From Chiayiivirga sp. (lineage in GTDB: Bacteria; Pseudomonadota; Gammaproteobacteria; Xanthomonadales; Xanthomonadaceae), in the NCBI GenBank assembly GCA_022647565.1, contig JALCLA010000001.1, positions 682,001 to 746,000 on the forward strand: a stretch of DNA of 64,000 nt, written 5' to 3'. The notes beneath the pieces are model-generated. The model did not search any database. It was not told the origin of the DNA and worked only from the letters and a program-made list of their open reading frames with translations. This document shows, one piece after another, positions 1-9,792 of this stretch. The translations under genes were made by a program, and so were the position numbers. Every line of letters begins with the position of its first letter. Position 1 is the first letter of the stretch.

Positions 1-168
1 TTCCAGCTCTGGCGCTTCCGCCACATGAAGACGGTGGAACGCATCATCGGCTACCGCCGCGGCACCGGCGGCAGCTCCGGCGTGGCCTTCCTCAAGCAGG
101 CGCTCGAACTGACCTTCTTCCCGGAATTGTTCGAAGTGCGCACCGCGCTGGACGAGCCGGCGCGCTGA
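1..168 (+). CDS. kynA: tryptophan 2,3-dioxygenase, C-terminal end (5' truncated by window edge)
   Basis: The window opens in frame inside a gene of which 55 codons remain before a TGA stop. The visible part contains [21 protein letters not shown], close to the C-terminal heme/substrate-pocket segment of tryptophan 2,3-dioxygenases (RHxxxVERxIGxxxGTGGSSG). The enzyme opens the indole ring of L-tryptophan to N-formylkynurenine in the cytoplasm, the first step of the kynurenine pathway. It precedes peptide transporters and the tyrosine degradation genes, so this end of the window is an aromatic amino-acid catabolic neighbourhood. The N-terminal part lies outside the window. The 198 bases that follow hold only the ribosome-binding region of the next gene and no clear terminator. 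Confidence 0.9.
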   Translation, partial: FQLWRFRHMKTVERIIGYRRGTGGSSGVAFLKQALELTFFPELFEVRTALDEPAR

Positions 169-366
169 GCGGCAGGCAACCTGGCGTGGCGCAGCGCGGC
201 CGGAGCCGGGCGAATTTGCGCGCCGCAGCACGCGACGCCGTTTGACGGCGGGCCGTCCAGCGGGTACATGTTGCGCGCCGTGTGACCGCCCGCTTTGCCT
301 TCCGGGCTCGATGGGGTCGCGACTGCAAAACCTTTCCACCACACGACCCGACCGAGGAGATGCCGC

Positions 367-1899
<1,533 letters not shown>

Positions 1900-1973
1900 G
1901 GTCAGGATGACCTCATCCCGTGCAGGCCATGGATGGCCGATGACACGCGATCGCTCTTTGCGCGCAACAATCA

Positions 1974-1998
1974 CGCGGCCCGGGTTCCCCGGGCCGCG
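1974..1998 (+). terminator. strong GC hairpin between the two POT genes
   Basis: A perfect 11-bp stem (CGCGGCCCGGG at 1974-1984 pairing with 1988-1998) closes a 3-base loop and is followed by TCGTTT. It sits 25 bases upstream of the second POT gene's start codon. It resembles an intrinsic terminator with a poor T-tract and could also act as an attenuator or an mRNA-stabilising hairpin between two co-oriented genes. Confidence 0.5.
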
Positions 1999-2022
1999 TC
2001 GTTTCACCGAAAGGAACTCCAC

Positions 2023-3504
2023 ATGGCCGCCCCCGTCTCTTCCCACAGCACCTTCGTTCCACCGCCGCCGGGCGACAAGTTCGGCCATCCGCAGGCGCTG
2101 TGGCAGCTGGTGCATTCCGAATTCTGGGAGCGCTTCGCCTACTACGGCATGCGCGCACTGCTGGCGGTGCACGTCGCGGCGACATTCTTCGCGCTGCTGC
2201 CCGAAGGCGAGGCACGGGCGCAGGCGGCGCTCACCTACGGCGCCTACACCGCGCTGATCTACGCCACCGGCATCTTCGGCGGCTTCATCGCGGATCGCTA
2301 CATCGGTTACCGCAAGTCGATCATGATCGGCGGCCTGTTCATGGCCGCGGGCCTGTTCCTGCTGCTGGTGCACGAGTTGCACTGGTTCCTCGTGGGCCTG
2401 TCCCTGATCGTGGTCGGCAACGGGCTGTTCAAGCCCAACATCTCGACCATGGTCGGGCGCCTGTACGCGCCCGAGGACGTGCGGCGCGATTCCGGCTTCA
2501 CCTGGTTCTACATGGGGATCAACGCCGGCGGGGCGCTCGCGCCGCTGGTCTGCGGCACCCTGATCGGGGCGAGCTACGGCTACGAGTGGGGTTTCTTCAG
2601 CGCCGGCATCGGCATGCTGCTCGGGCTCATGGTGTTCCAGTGGCGCATCGCCAAGCTCGGCGAGATCGGCAAGGCGCCGGTGGGCGGCGACGGTGTCGGT
2701 CGGGTGCTGGTGGTGGTGCTGGGTTGCGTGGTCGCGGTGCCGCTGGTCTATTACCTGCTGAACCAGAAGACCTTGGTCGGCTGGTTGCTGGGCGGGCTGT
2801 TCCTCGCGCTGACGATCTACTTCGTCGCGGCCGGCATCCGCAGTGGCGACAAGGTACAGCTGCACCGCTACATCGCGATGCTGTTGCTGTTCCTGGCCAA
2901 GATCCTGTTCTGGGGCATGTTCGAGCAGGCTGGTTCGTCGCTGAATTTCTTCGCGAAGGATCACGTCGACGCGCCGTTCGACTTCACCGTGTTCCAGTCG
3001 GCCAATCCGGTCTTCATCATCCTGCTCGCGCCGGTGTTCGCCTGGCTCTGGCCGCGACTCGATGCGCGCGGGTTGAATCCCTCGACCCCGCGCAAGTTCG
3101 GCATCGCGGTGCTGCTGGTGGCGATCGGCTTCACCACCCTCGTGCTCGCCATCGGAAACACCGCGGTCGATGGCCGCATCCCGTGGGAGTTCCTCGCGCT
3201 GGCCTACCTGATCAACACCATGGGCGAGCTGTGCCTGTCGCCGATTGGCCTGTCGATGGTGAGCAAGCTGGCCGCAGCGCGCGATACCGGCCTCGCGATG
3301 GGGGCCTGGTTCCTGTGCACCGCGATCGGCAACTACGTGGCCGGCGCGGTGGCGGCGGTGGCCTCGGGCGGTGGCGCCAGCGGTGGCGGGCTGGAGCAGT
3401 ACGCCGCGATCTACTGGCAGATCGCGATCGCCGGTTTCGCCTTCGGCGCGGCGTTCCTGCTGTTCGCGCCGCTGGTCAACAAGCTGATGCACGGCGTGCG
3501 TTGA
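2023..3504 (+). CDS. second POT/PTR2-family oligopeptide transporter
   Basis: A 493-residue paralogue of the preceding transporter. EFWERFAYYGMR near residue 34 matches the ExxERF signature of proton-coupled peptide transporters, and FTWFYMGINAGGALAPL near residue 163 matches the second PTR2 signature. The ATG at 2023 follows AAGGAA by 6 bases; an in-frame extension from 1933 would run through the upstream hairpin and is disfavoured. It is separated from the first copy by 123 bases that contain the hairpin, so the two may be expressed at different levels. Tandem POT paralogues often differ in peptide preference, but nothing in the sequence assigns substrates. Confidence 0.93.
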   Translation: MAAPVSSHSTFVPPPPGDKFGHPQALWQLVHSEFWERFAYYGMRALLAVHVAATFFALLPEGEARAQAALTYGAYTALIYATGIFGGFIADRYIGYRKSIMIGGLFMAAGLFLLLVHELHWFLVGLSLIVVGNGLFKPNISTMVGRLYAPEDVRRDSGFTWFYMGINAGGALAPLVCGTLIGASYGYEWGFFSAGIGMLLGLMVFQWRIAKLGEIGKAPVGGDGVGRVLVVVLGCVVAVPLVYYLLNQKTLVGWLLGGLFLALTIYFVAAGIRSGDKVQLHRYIAMLLLFLAKILFWGMFEQAGSSLNFFAKDHVDAPFDFTVFQSANPVFIILLAPVFAWLWPRLDARGLNPSTPRKFGIAVLLVAIGFTTLVLAIGNTAVDGRIPWEFLALAYLINTMGELCLSPIGLSMVSKLAAARDTGLAMGAWFLCTAIGNYVAGAVAAVASGGGASGGGLEQYAAIYWQIAIAGFAFGAAFLLFAPLVNKLMHGVR

Positions 3505-3537
3505 CGCTGCATTCCACCGACTCGCAGGAACAACCCG

Positions 3538-4868
3538 ATGAACGCTGTCGCCGCGCTGCCACGCCCCACGCCCGCCTATCGCTGGATCGCGCTGGTGCTG
3601 GCCAGCCTCGCGATGTTCGGCAACTACTACGCCTACGATGCGCTCAACCCGGTGGTGGACCTGCTGCGCGCGCAGGAGGGTCTGGACTACGGCCAGGTCG
3701 GGCGGCTCTCGACCGCGTACAACATCGCCGCGCTGCTGGTGCTGCTCGCCGGCGGCTACGTGATCGATCGCTTCGGCGCGCGCCGCGCCATCGTCGCGTT
3801 CGCGCTCGTGTGCGTGCTGGCCGCCGCGGTCACGGCCTCGGCGCAGGACTATTCCTCGCTGCTGGCCGGCCGTTTCCTGCTCGGGCTCGGCGCCGAACCG
3901 TTGATCGTCGCGGTCACCGCCGGTGCTGGCGAAGTGGTTCAAGGGCAAGGAGCTGAGTTTCGCCTTCGGTTTGAATCTGTCGATCTCGCGTCTGGGCTCG
4001 GCCTCGACCGACTGGTCGACCTCGTTCGCGAGTCCGTTGTACTCGAACTGGCACGATCCGCTGTGGCTGGCGACCGGCGTGATGTGCGCGGGCTTCGGCG
4101 CCGCGGTGCTGTACTTCCTGATGGAGAAACGCGCCGATGGGCGATTCGATCTCGGTCAGGCCGATGCGACGGACAAGCTCGACCTCAAGCGGCTCTACCG
4201 CTTCAGTCCTTCGTACTGGTACATCGTGGCCTTGTGCGTGGTGTTCTATTCCACCGTGTTTCCGTTTCGCGCCTTCGCGATCGATTATTTCCAGCAGGCA
4301 CACGGGCTGTCGCGTGAAGCAGCCGGCATCCTGAGCAGCTTGCTGCCCTTCGCCGCGATCGTCGCCACGCCGCTGTTCGGGCTGTGGGTCGATCGCGTCG
4401 GGCGGCGCTCGTGGTTCATGGCGGTGGGTTCGCTGGTGATGCTGCCGCTGTTCCTGGTGGTGACCTATCTGCCGCCCGGGACCGGCGATACCGGTGCCGT
4501 TGACCGGCATCGAACTGCCGCTGACCCTGCTGCTCTCGATCCTGCTGTTCGGCGCGGTGTTCTCCTTGATCCCGGCGGTGATGTGGCCGTCGGTGGCCTA
4601 CCTCGTCGAGCCGCAACGGCTGGGGTCGGCCTATGCGCTGATGACCTTCTGCCAGCAGATCGGCTGGGCCGTGGTGCCGCTGGCGATCGGCTGGCTCAAC
4701 GACCGTTACCTCGCCGGCCCGCAGAACACCGCAGGCTACGCGCCAGGCATGTGGTTCTACACCGCGATGTCGTCGCTCGGCCTGTTCTTTGCGTGGAAAC
4801 TGTGGCGCGCCGAGACCGGGCCTGGCGCGCACGGGCTGGAGACGATCACGGCGCGCACGCTGCGCTGA
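3538..4868 (+). pseudogene. MFS transporter with two single-base frameshifts
   Basis: Three consecutive frames together make one ordinary major-facilitator transporter of about 442 residues. Frame one gives MNAVAALPRPTPAYRW through GRFLLGLGAEPLIVAVTAG. The protein resumes one base out of phase at LAKWFKGKELSFAFGLN (near 3925), and again one base out at VPLTGIELPLTLLLSIL (near 4493), ending WRAETGPGAHGLETITARTLR. Removing one G near 3925 and one base near 4493 restores a continuous protein, so both look like single-base insertions. The N-terminal half has the usual MFS loop DRFGARRA. It lies 33 bases after the second POT gene and converges with the MarR gene. Either it is a young pseudogene or the assembly carries indels here; the intact amino-acid quality of all three pieces favours a very recent event or an error. 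Confidence 0.8.
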
Positions 4869-4892
4869 CCCGGGCGGCGCCTGGCGACGGGC

Positions 4893-5350
4893 TCACAGCA
4901 CGCTCTCGGCCTGCTTCGCGTTGGCGCCTAGCTTGTCGAGCAGCGCGATCAGGGTCTGGCGTTCCTGCGGCTCCAGCGCGTCGAGCAGGGCGCGCTCGTA
5001 GGTGAGGGCGAGCGGCACCACGGCGTCGAAGATGGCGTAACCGGCCTCGGACAGTTCCAGCACCGAGCGACGCCGGTCGCTGTCGTGCAGGCTGCGCTGC
5101 AGACGCTTGGATTCCAGCAGGCCGGCCACGGCGCGGCTGACCGCCACCTTGTCCATCGCGGTGCGTTCGGCCACCTCGTTCGCGGACAGGCCCGGGAAGC
5201 GGCCCAGCACCGCGATCACCCGCCATTCGGTCACCGAGAGCTGGAAGCGCGTTTCGTAGCAGCGCGCAATGGCATGCTGAGCCGATTGGAGAGCACCGAC
5301 AGCCGGTAAGGCAGGAAGCGATCGAGTTCCAGGACCTGATGTTCCGACAT
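4893..5350 (-). pseudogene. MarR-family regulator next to hppD, with one internal frameshift
   Basis: The reading starts at ATG 5350 as MSEHQVLELDRFLPYRLSVL and continues, after a one-base loss near 5273, in another frame as AIARCYETRFQLSVTEWRVI, giving a standard MarR protein of about 150 residues. The winged-helix core is recognisable (LSANEVAERTAMDKVAVSRA as the recognition helix region, then DRRRSVLELSEAG as the wing). It is divergent from hppD with 85 bases between the start codons, and a palindromic operator lies in that gap. This arrangement suggests a repressor of the tyrosine/homogentisate operon that also controls itself. If the frameshift is real, the protein would lose its DNA-binding part and the operon could be constitutive. 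Without it, this would be an ordinary intact regulator. Confidence 0.75.
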
Positions 5351-5363
5351 GTTGCATTGCACC

Positions 5364-5392
5364 TTGAGTTTGGTTGCAAATGAAACTATAAA
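5364..5392 (+). promoter_or_regulatory. probable sigma70 promoter of hppD operon
   Basis: TTGAGT at 5364-5369 and TATAAA at 5387-5392 are separated by 17 bases, the best sigma70-like pair in the divergent interval. It points toward hppD, whose ATG is 43 bases beyond the -10 box. The palindrome at 5367-5387 overlaps the -35 and the spacer, as expected for steric repression. Confidence 0.55.
5367..5387. promoter_or_regulatory. palindromic operator, probably for the MarR regulator
   Basis: A 21-base imperfect palindrome with AGTTT at the left end, AAACT at the right end and inner TT/AA pairs around a central GCA. Size, AT content and position in a divergent promoter are typical of MarR-family dimer sites. 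Its overlap with the -35 and spacer of the hppD promoter predicts repression. Binding is inferred, not shown. Confidence 0.55.
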
Positions 5393-5435
5393 GGCATATT
5401 CCGCCAGCACGGTCACGCCGACCCGGAGTATTGCC

Positions 5436-6533
5436 ATGAGCGCGCCGCAGAACCTGGGCATGCAGGTCACGACCTTCGAGAACCCGATGGGCATCGACGG
5501 CTTCGAGTTCGTCGAGTATGCCGCGCCCGTGGGCGAGGGCGGCCATCTGCACGATTACTTCCGCAAACTGGGTTTCACCCAGGTGGCCCGGCACCGGACC
5601 CGTGCGATCAGCACCTATCGCCAGGGCGACTGCACCTTCCTCATCAACGAGGACCCGGATTCGTTCGCGGCGCGCTTCGCCGCGCAGCACGGGCCCAGCG
5701 CCTGCGGCTTCGCGATCCGCTTCAACAAGCTGGCCGAGTGGGCGCGGGTGCAGGCATTGAAGAACGGCGCGGAGTCGTTCGAGGCGCGCGACGAGCTGAG
5801 CAAGGCCGTGGCCGCACCGGTCATCAAGGGCATCGGCGGCTGCATGCTTTATCTGGTCGACCGCTATGACAGCCAGGGCACGATTCACGACCCGGACTAC
5901 GAATGGCTGCCGGGCGTCGAGAAGATGCCCAAGGGTTTCGGACTGACCTTCATCGACCACCTCACCCACAACCTCTACCAGGGAAACATGGCGAAGTGGT
6001 CGGACTACTACGAGCGCCTGTTCAACTTCCGCGAGATCCGCTACTTCGACATCAAGGGTGCCAAGACCGGCCTGCTGTCCAAGGCCATGACCGCGCCCGA
6101 TGGCATGGTGCGCATCCCGCTCAACGAGTCGAGCGACCCGAAGTCGCAGATCAACGAGTACCTTGACACTTACCACGGCGAAGGCATCCAGCACATCGCC
6201 TGTTTCACCGACGACATCTACACCACGGTCGAAGCGATGCGTGCCCAGGGCGTGGCCTTCCTCGACACGCCCGATACCTATTTCGACGTGGTCGACCTGC
6301 GCATCCCAAATCACGGCGAGGACGTGCCGCGCCTGCGTGCCAACAAGATCCTGATCGACGCCGATCCGGAAACCAAGCAGCGCAAGCTGCTGCAGATCTT
6401 CACCCAGAATGCGCTCGGCCCGATCTTCTTCGAGATCATCCAGCGCAAGGGCAACGAGGGCTTCGGCGAGGGCAATTTCCAGGCGCTGTTCGAGAGCATC
6501 GAACGCGACCAGATGCGGCGCGGCGTGCTGTGA
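5436..6533 (+). CDS. hppD: 4-hydroxyphenylpyruvate dioxygenase
   Basis: A 365-residue non-heme Fe(II) dioxygenase that converts 4-hydroxyphenylpyruvate to homogentisate, the second step of tyrosine catabolism. The three iron ligands of the vicinal-oxygen-chelate fold are visible: His175 in [10 protein letters not shown], His253 in [10 protein letters not shown] and Glu333 in FFEIIQRKG. The length is normal for bacterial HPPD. The ATG at 5436 is preceded by CCGGAG; an in-frame start at 5349 would run through the promoter and is rejected. It is the first gene of a four-gene operon with hmgA 13 bases downstream, and its promoter carries a MarR-type palindrome. The product homogentisate can autoxidise to pyomelanin if hmgA fails. 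Confidence 0.97.
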   Translation: MSAPQNLGMQVTTFENPMGIDGFEFVEYAAPVGEGGHLHDYFRKLGFTQVARHRTRAISTYRQGDCTFLINEDPDSFAARFAAQHGPSACGFAIRFNKLAEWARVQALKNGAESFEARDELSKAVAAPVIKGIGGCMLYLVDRYDSQGTIHDPDYEWLPGVEKMPKGFGLTFIDHLTHNLYQGNMAKWSDYYERLFNFREIRYFDIKGAKTGLLSKAMTAPDGMVRIPLNESSDPKSQINEYLDTYHGEGIQHIACFTDDIYTTVEAMRAQGVAFLDTPDTYFDVVDLRIPNHGEDVPRLRANKILIDADPETKQRKLLQIFTQNALGPIFFEIIQRKGNEGFGEGNFQALFESIERDQMRRGVL

Positions 6534-6546
6534 CCGGAGCCATCGC

Positions 6547-7839
6547 ATGAAGGCCAACGGCTACCAATCCGGTTTCGGCAACGAATTCGCCAGCGAAGCG
6601 ATCGACGGCGCCCTGCCGGTGGGCCGCAACTCGCCGCAGCGCGCGCCGCTGGGCCTGTACGCCGAGCAGATCAGTGGCACCGCGTTCACCGCGCCACGCC
6701 ATGCGAACCGGCGCAGCTGGCTGTACCGGATCCGACCCGCCGCCATGCACGGACCGTTCGCGCCGTTCGCGCAGCCACGCTTCCACAACGACTTCGGCAG
6801 CGCCCCGGTCACGCCCGACCAGTTGCGCTGGAGCCCCTTGAGCTTGCCTGCGGCGCCGACCGACTTCATCGACGGCCTGTTCACCATGGCGGGCAATGGT
6901 TCGCCCGCGGCCCAGGCCGGCATCGGCGTGCACCTCTACGCGGCCAACCGCGACATGCGCGGGCGTTACTTCTACAGCGCCGACAGCGAGTGGTTGATCG
7001 TGCCGCAGCAGGGGCGCCTGCGCCTGTGTACCGAGCTGGGCGTGCTGGATGTGGAGCCGCAGGAGATCGCCGTGATTCCGCGTGGCCATCGCTTCCGGGT
7101 CGAGCTGCCCGATGGCAGTGCGCGCGGTTACGTCTGCGAAAACTTCGGCGCACACCTGCGCTTGCCGGATCTCGGGCCGATCGGCAGCAACGGCCTCGCC
7201 AATCCGCGCGACTTCCTCACGCCGAACGCGGCGTTCGAGCAGGACGAGGGCGAGTTCGAACTGATCGCCAAGTTCCAGGGACACCTGTGGCGCGCCGACA
7301 TCGGGCATTCGCCGCTCGACGTGGTGGCCTGGCATGGCAACCACGCGCCGTACAAGTACGACCTGCGCCGCTTCAACACCATCGGCTCGATCAGCTACGA
7401 CCACCCCGACCCGAGCATCTTCCTGGTGCTGACCTCGCCCAGCGACACGCCGGGCGTGGGCAACCTCGATTTCGTGATCTTCCCGCCGCGCTGGCTGGTG
7501 GCGCAGGACACCTTCCGTCCGCCCTGGTTCCACCGCAACATCGCCAGCGAGTTCATGGGCCTCATCCACGGCGTCTACGATGCCAAGGCGGAGGGCTTTG
7601 CCCCCGGTGGCTGCTCCCTGCACAACTGCATGACCGGGCACGGGCCGGACGCGGCCACGTTCGACAAGGCCTCGAACGCCGACCTCTCGCACGCCGACGT
7701 GATCCGGGACACCATGGCCTTCATGTTCGAAACCCGTCAGGTGATCCGGCCCACGGCCCAGGCCCTGGCGGCAACGCACCGCCAGCACGATTACCAGCAG
7801 TGCTGGTCCGGGCTGAAGAAGCATTTCCGCGCGGCATGA
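6547..7839 (+). CDS. hmgA: homogentisate 1,2-dioxygenase
   Basis: A 430-residue Fe(II) ring-cleavage enzyme that opens homogentisate to 4-maleylacetoacetate. The N-terminus [13 protein letters not shown] is the family's hallmark. The iron-site segments [13 protein letters not shown] (His and Glu ligands) and [10 protein letters not shown] (third His) are present, as is the conserved [12 protein letters not shown] stretch. The ATG at 6547 lies 13 bases after hppD; the upstream in-frame extension has no support from family length. The order hppD-hmgA-fah-maiA follows the pathway and is likely one transcript. No truncation or missing ligand is seen. Confidence 0.97.
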   Translation: MKANGYQSGFGNEFASEAIDGALPVGRNSPQRAPLGLYAEQISGTAFTAPRHANRRSWLYRIRPAAMHGPFAPFAQPRFHNDFGSAPVTPDQLRWSPLSLPAAPTDFIDGLFTMAGNGSPAAQAGIGVHLYAANRDMRGRYFYSADSEWLIVPQQGRLRLCTELGVLDVEPQEIAVIPRGHRFRVELPDGSARGYVCENFGAHLRLPDLGPIGSNGLANPRDFLTPNAAFEQDEGEFELIAKFQGHLWRADIGHSPLDVVAWHGNHAPYKYDLRRFNTIGSISYDHPDPSIFLVLTSPSDTPGVGNLDFVIFPPRWLVAQDTFRPPWFHRNIASEFMGLIHGVYDAKAEGFAPGGCSLHNCMTGHGPDAATFDKASNADLSHADVIRDTMAFMFETRQVIRPTAQALAATHRQHDYQQCWSGLKKHFRAA

Positions 7840-7870
7840 GTGGCGCGCACGATTCGAATCGGGGGAGACG

Positions 7871-8872
7871 ATGAAGCTTGGCAGCTTGAAGGAAGGCGGA
7901 CGCGACGGCAGCCTGATCGTGGTGTCGCGCGACCTGTCGAAGGCGGTGAAGGCGAGCGGCATCGCGGCCACCCTGCAGCGTGCGCTGGAGGAGTGGCAGG
8001 CCACGGCGCCGCGTCTGAATGCGCTGTATGAAGTGCTGAATGCCAGCACGGCGGAAACAATCAATGGCGAGCCGGTGTTCGCCCTGGACTTCACCACGCT
8101 GGCGGCGCCGCTGCCGCGTGCCTACGAGTTCGTCGACGGCAGTGCCTACCTCCCGCATGTGGAGCGCGTGCGCCGCGCGCGCGGCGCCGAGGTGCCGGAG
8201 AGTTTCTACGTCGACCCCCTGATGTACCAGGCGGTGAGCGCCGGCTTCTACGGCCCGCGCGATCCAGTGCAGGTGCGCGACGAGGCCTATGGCATCGACC
8301 TCGAGGCCGAAGTGGTGGTGGTCACCGACGACGTGCCGCACGGCGTGACGCCGGAACAGGCCGCGTCACACATCCAGCTGGTGGGATTGGTGAACGACGT
8401 CAGCCTGCGCCACCTGATTCCGAACGAGCTGGCCAAGGGTTTCGGCTTCCTGCAGTCGAAGCCGCGTTCGGCGCTTTCGCCGGTGTTCGTGACGCCCGAC
8501 GAGCTTGGCGCGGCCTGGCAGGACAGCAAGGCGCACCTGCCCTTGCTTACCCACATCAATGGGCGCTGGTTCGGCGCCCCCGAGGCCGGCATCGACATGC
8601 AGTTCAGCTTCGCCCAGCTGGTGGCCCATGCGGCCAAGACCCGGCCGCTCTCGGCCGGCACGATCGTGGGCTCGGGCACGGTGGCGAACGAGGACACCTC
8701 CCTCGGCGCGTCCTGCTTTGCCGAGCAGCGCACCGTGGAAACCCTGCGCGACGGCAAGCCGAGCACCCCGTTCATGAGCTTCGGCGACACGGTGCGGATC
8801 GAAATGCTCGACCGCGAGGGTCGCAGCGTGTTCGGTGCGATCGAACAGCGCATCGAGCGCTATCCGGGCTGA
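7871..8872 (+). CDS. fumarylacetoacetate hydrolase family protein (fumarylacetoacetase)
   Basis: A 333-residue protein with the FAH fold. It carries the metal-binding motif YGIDLEAEVVVV (residues about 137-148), FGFLQSKPRSALSPV, and a C-terminal GTVANEDTSLG loop. Position in the tyrosine operon makes it the hydrolase that cleaves fumarylacetoacetate to fumarate and acetoacetate. It is shorter than the roughly 420-residue animal-type fumarylacetoacetase and belongs to the compact bacterial FAH subgroup, so function rests partly on context. ATG 7871 follows GGGGGAGA by 4 bases, 31 bases after hmgA. Confidence 0.9.
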   Translation: MKLGSLKEGGRDGSLIVVSRDLSKAVKASGIAATLQRALEEWQATAPRLNALYEVLNASTAETINGEPVFALDFTTLAAPLPRAYEFVDGSAYLPHVERVRRARGAEVPESFYVDPLMYQAVSAGFYGPRDPVQVRDEAYGIDLEAEVVVVTDDVPHGVTPEQAASHIQLVGLVNDVSLRHLIPNELAKGFGFLQSKPRSALSPVFVTPDELGAAWQDSKAHLPLLTHINGRWFGAPEAGIDMQFSFAQLVAHAAKTRPLSAGTIVGSGTVANEDTSLGASCFAEQRTVETLRDGKPSTPFMSFGDTVRIEMLDREGRSVFGAIEQRIERYPG

Positions 8873-9001
8873 AGCTCGAGCGGGCCGGGCATCGGTCACG
8901 GCACGGAGCCGTTGCCAACCGGCCCCAGCTTCCCGTTGCCGCGGCCGCGCGCTAGGCTGGTCGCCGGGGATCGCATCCGGACCATCCGGGGGAGTGGTGG
9001 G

Positions 9002-9658
9002 GTGAACGGCACGCTCAAGCTGTACAGCTACTGGCGCTCCAGCGCCGCTTACCGGGTGCGCATCGCACTCAATCTGAAGGGGCTGGAGCACGAGATCCTG
9101 CCGGTGCACCTGGCCCAGGGAGAACAGCACGCCGCCGGGTTCGCGGCCATCAACCCGCAGGCCCTGATCCCGGTGCTGCACCACGGCCAACGCCTGATCC
9201 GCCAGTCCATGGCCATCATCGAATACCTCGATGAAACCTGGCCCGGCAAGCCGCTCTTGCCCGCCACGGCACGCGACCGCGCCCGAGTGCGGGCGCTGGC
9301 CCAGGTGGTGGCCTGCGACATCCACCCGCTCGGCAACCTGCGGGTGCAGCAGTACCTGGAGCGTGAACTGAAGGTGTCGGCGGAAGATCGCGACGCGTGG
9401 ACCCGTCACTGGATCGGCCTGGGCCTGCTGACGCTCGAAGCCTTGCTGGCCGACCACCCGTCGTCCGGCGAGTTCTGCGAGGGTGACCAGCCCGGTCTTG
9501 CCGACTGCTGCCTGGTGCCGCAGGTGTACAACGCGCGCCGTTTCGGCGTCGACCTCGCCCCATTCCCGGCCGTGGTCCGGATCGACAGCGCCTGCCGCGA
9601 GCTGCCCGAATTCCAGCAGGCCGCGCCGGAGAATCAGGCCGACGCGCCGCCGGCGTAG
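9002..9658 (+). CDS. maiA: maleylacetoacetate isomerase (zeta-class glutathione S-transferase)
   Basis: A 218-residue glutathione-dependent isomerase that turns maleylacetoacetate into fumarylacetoacetate. The N-terminal thioredoxin-like domain has the zeta-class glutathione site YWRSSAAYRVRIALNLKG (about residues 9-26), then the cis-proline region NPQALIPVL and QSMAIIEYLDE. The C-terminal helical domain includes HPLGNLRVQQYL, typical of MaiA. The start is GTG at 9002, fixed by family N-termini; a longer in-frame start at 8912 would add about 30 unconserved residues. It closes the tyrosine operon and is followed by a strong hairpin. Confidence 0.93.
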   Translation: MNGTLKLYSYWRSSAAYRVRIALNLKGLEHEILPVHLAQGEQHAAGFAAINPQALIPVLHHGQRLIRQSMAIIEYLDETWPGKPLLPATARDRARVRALAQVVACDIHPLGNLRVQQYLERELKVSAEDRDAWTRHWIGLGLLTLEALLADHPSSGEFCEGDQPGLADCCLVPQVYNARRFGVDLAPFPAVVRIDSACRELPEFQQAAPENQADAPPA

Positions 9659-9709
9659 CGTTTCGATCCGGCGGGTTCGCCGCAGCGCCGTGAACGTGGT
9701 CCAACGAAA

Positions 9710-9735
9710 AGGGGCGGCCTCTGCAGGCCGCCCCT
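9710..9735. terminator. bidirectional intrinsic terminator between maiA and the S8 protease gene
   Basis: An 11-bp perfect stem (AGGGGCGGCCT at 9710-9720 with 9725-9735) closes loop CTGC. On the minus strand it is followed by TTTTCGTT, a usable T-tract for the protease transcript. On the plus strand it is followed by CTTGGTCT, weaker for maiA. Its position between convergent genes supports a shared terminator. Confidence 0.75.
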
Positions 9736-9758
9736 CTTGGTCTACGCCGACCCGGACC

Positions 9759-9786
9759 GATCCCGGTGCCTGATGGCACCGGGATC
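9759..9786. terminator. second hairpin just after the S8 protease stop codon
   Basis: A 12-bp perfect stem (GATCCCGGTGCC at 9759-9770 with 9775-9786) around loop TGAT starts 7 bases beyond the protease stop on the minus strand. There is no T-tract, so it may protect the mRNA 3' end or act together with the hairpin at 9710-9735. Confidence 0.5.
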
Positions 9787-9792
9787 GCAGGT

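Noticed and set aside
295..366. Longer start for the first POT transporter
   Set aside because: The extension is not hydrophobic or family-like, and a good ribosome-binding site precedes ATG 367.
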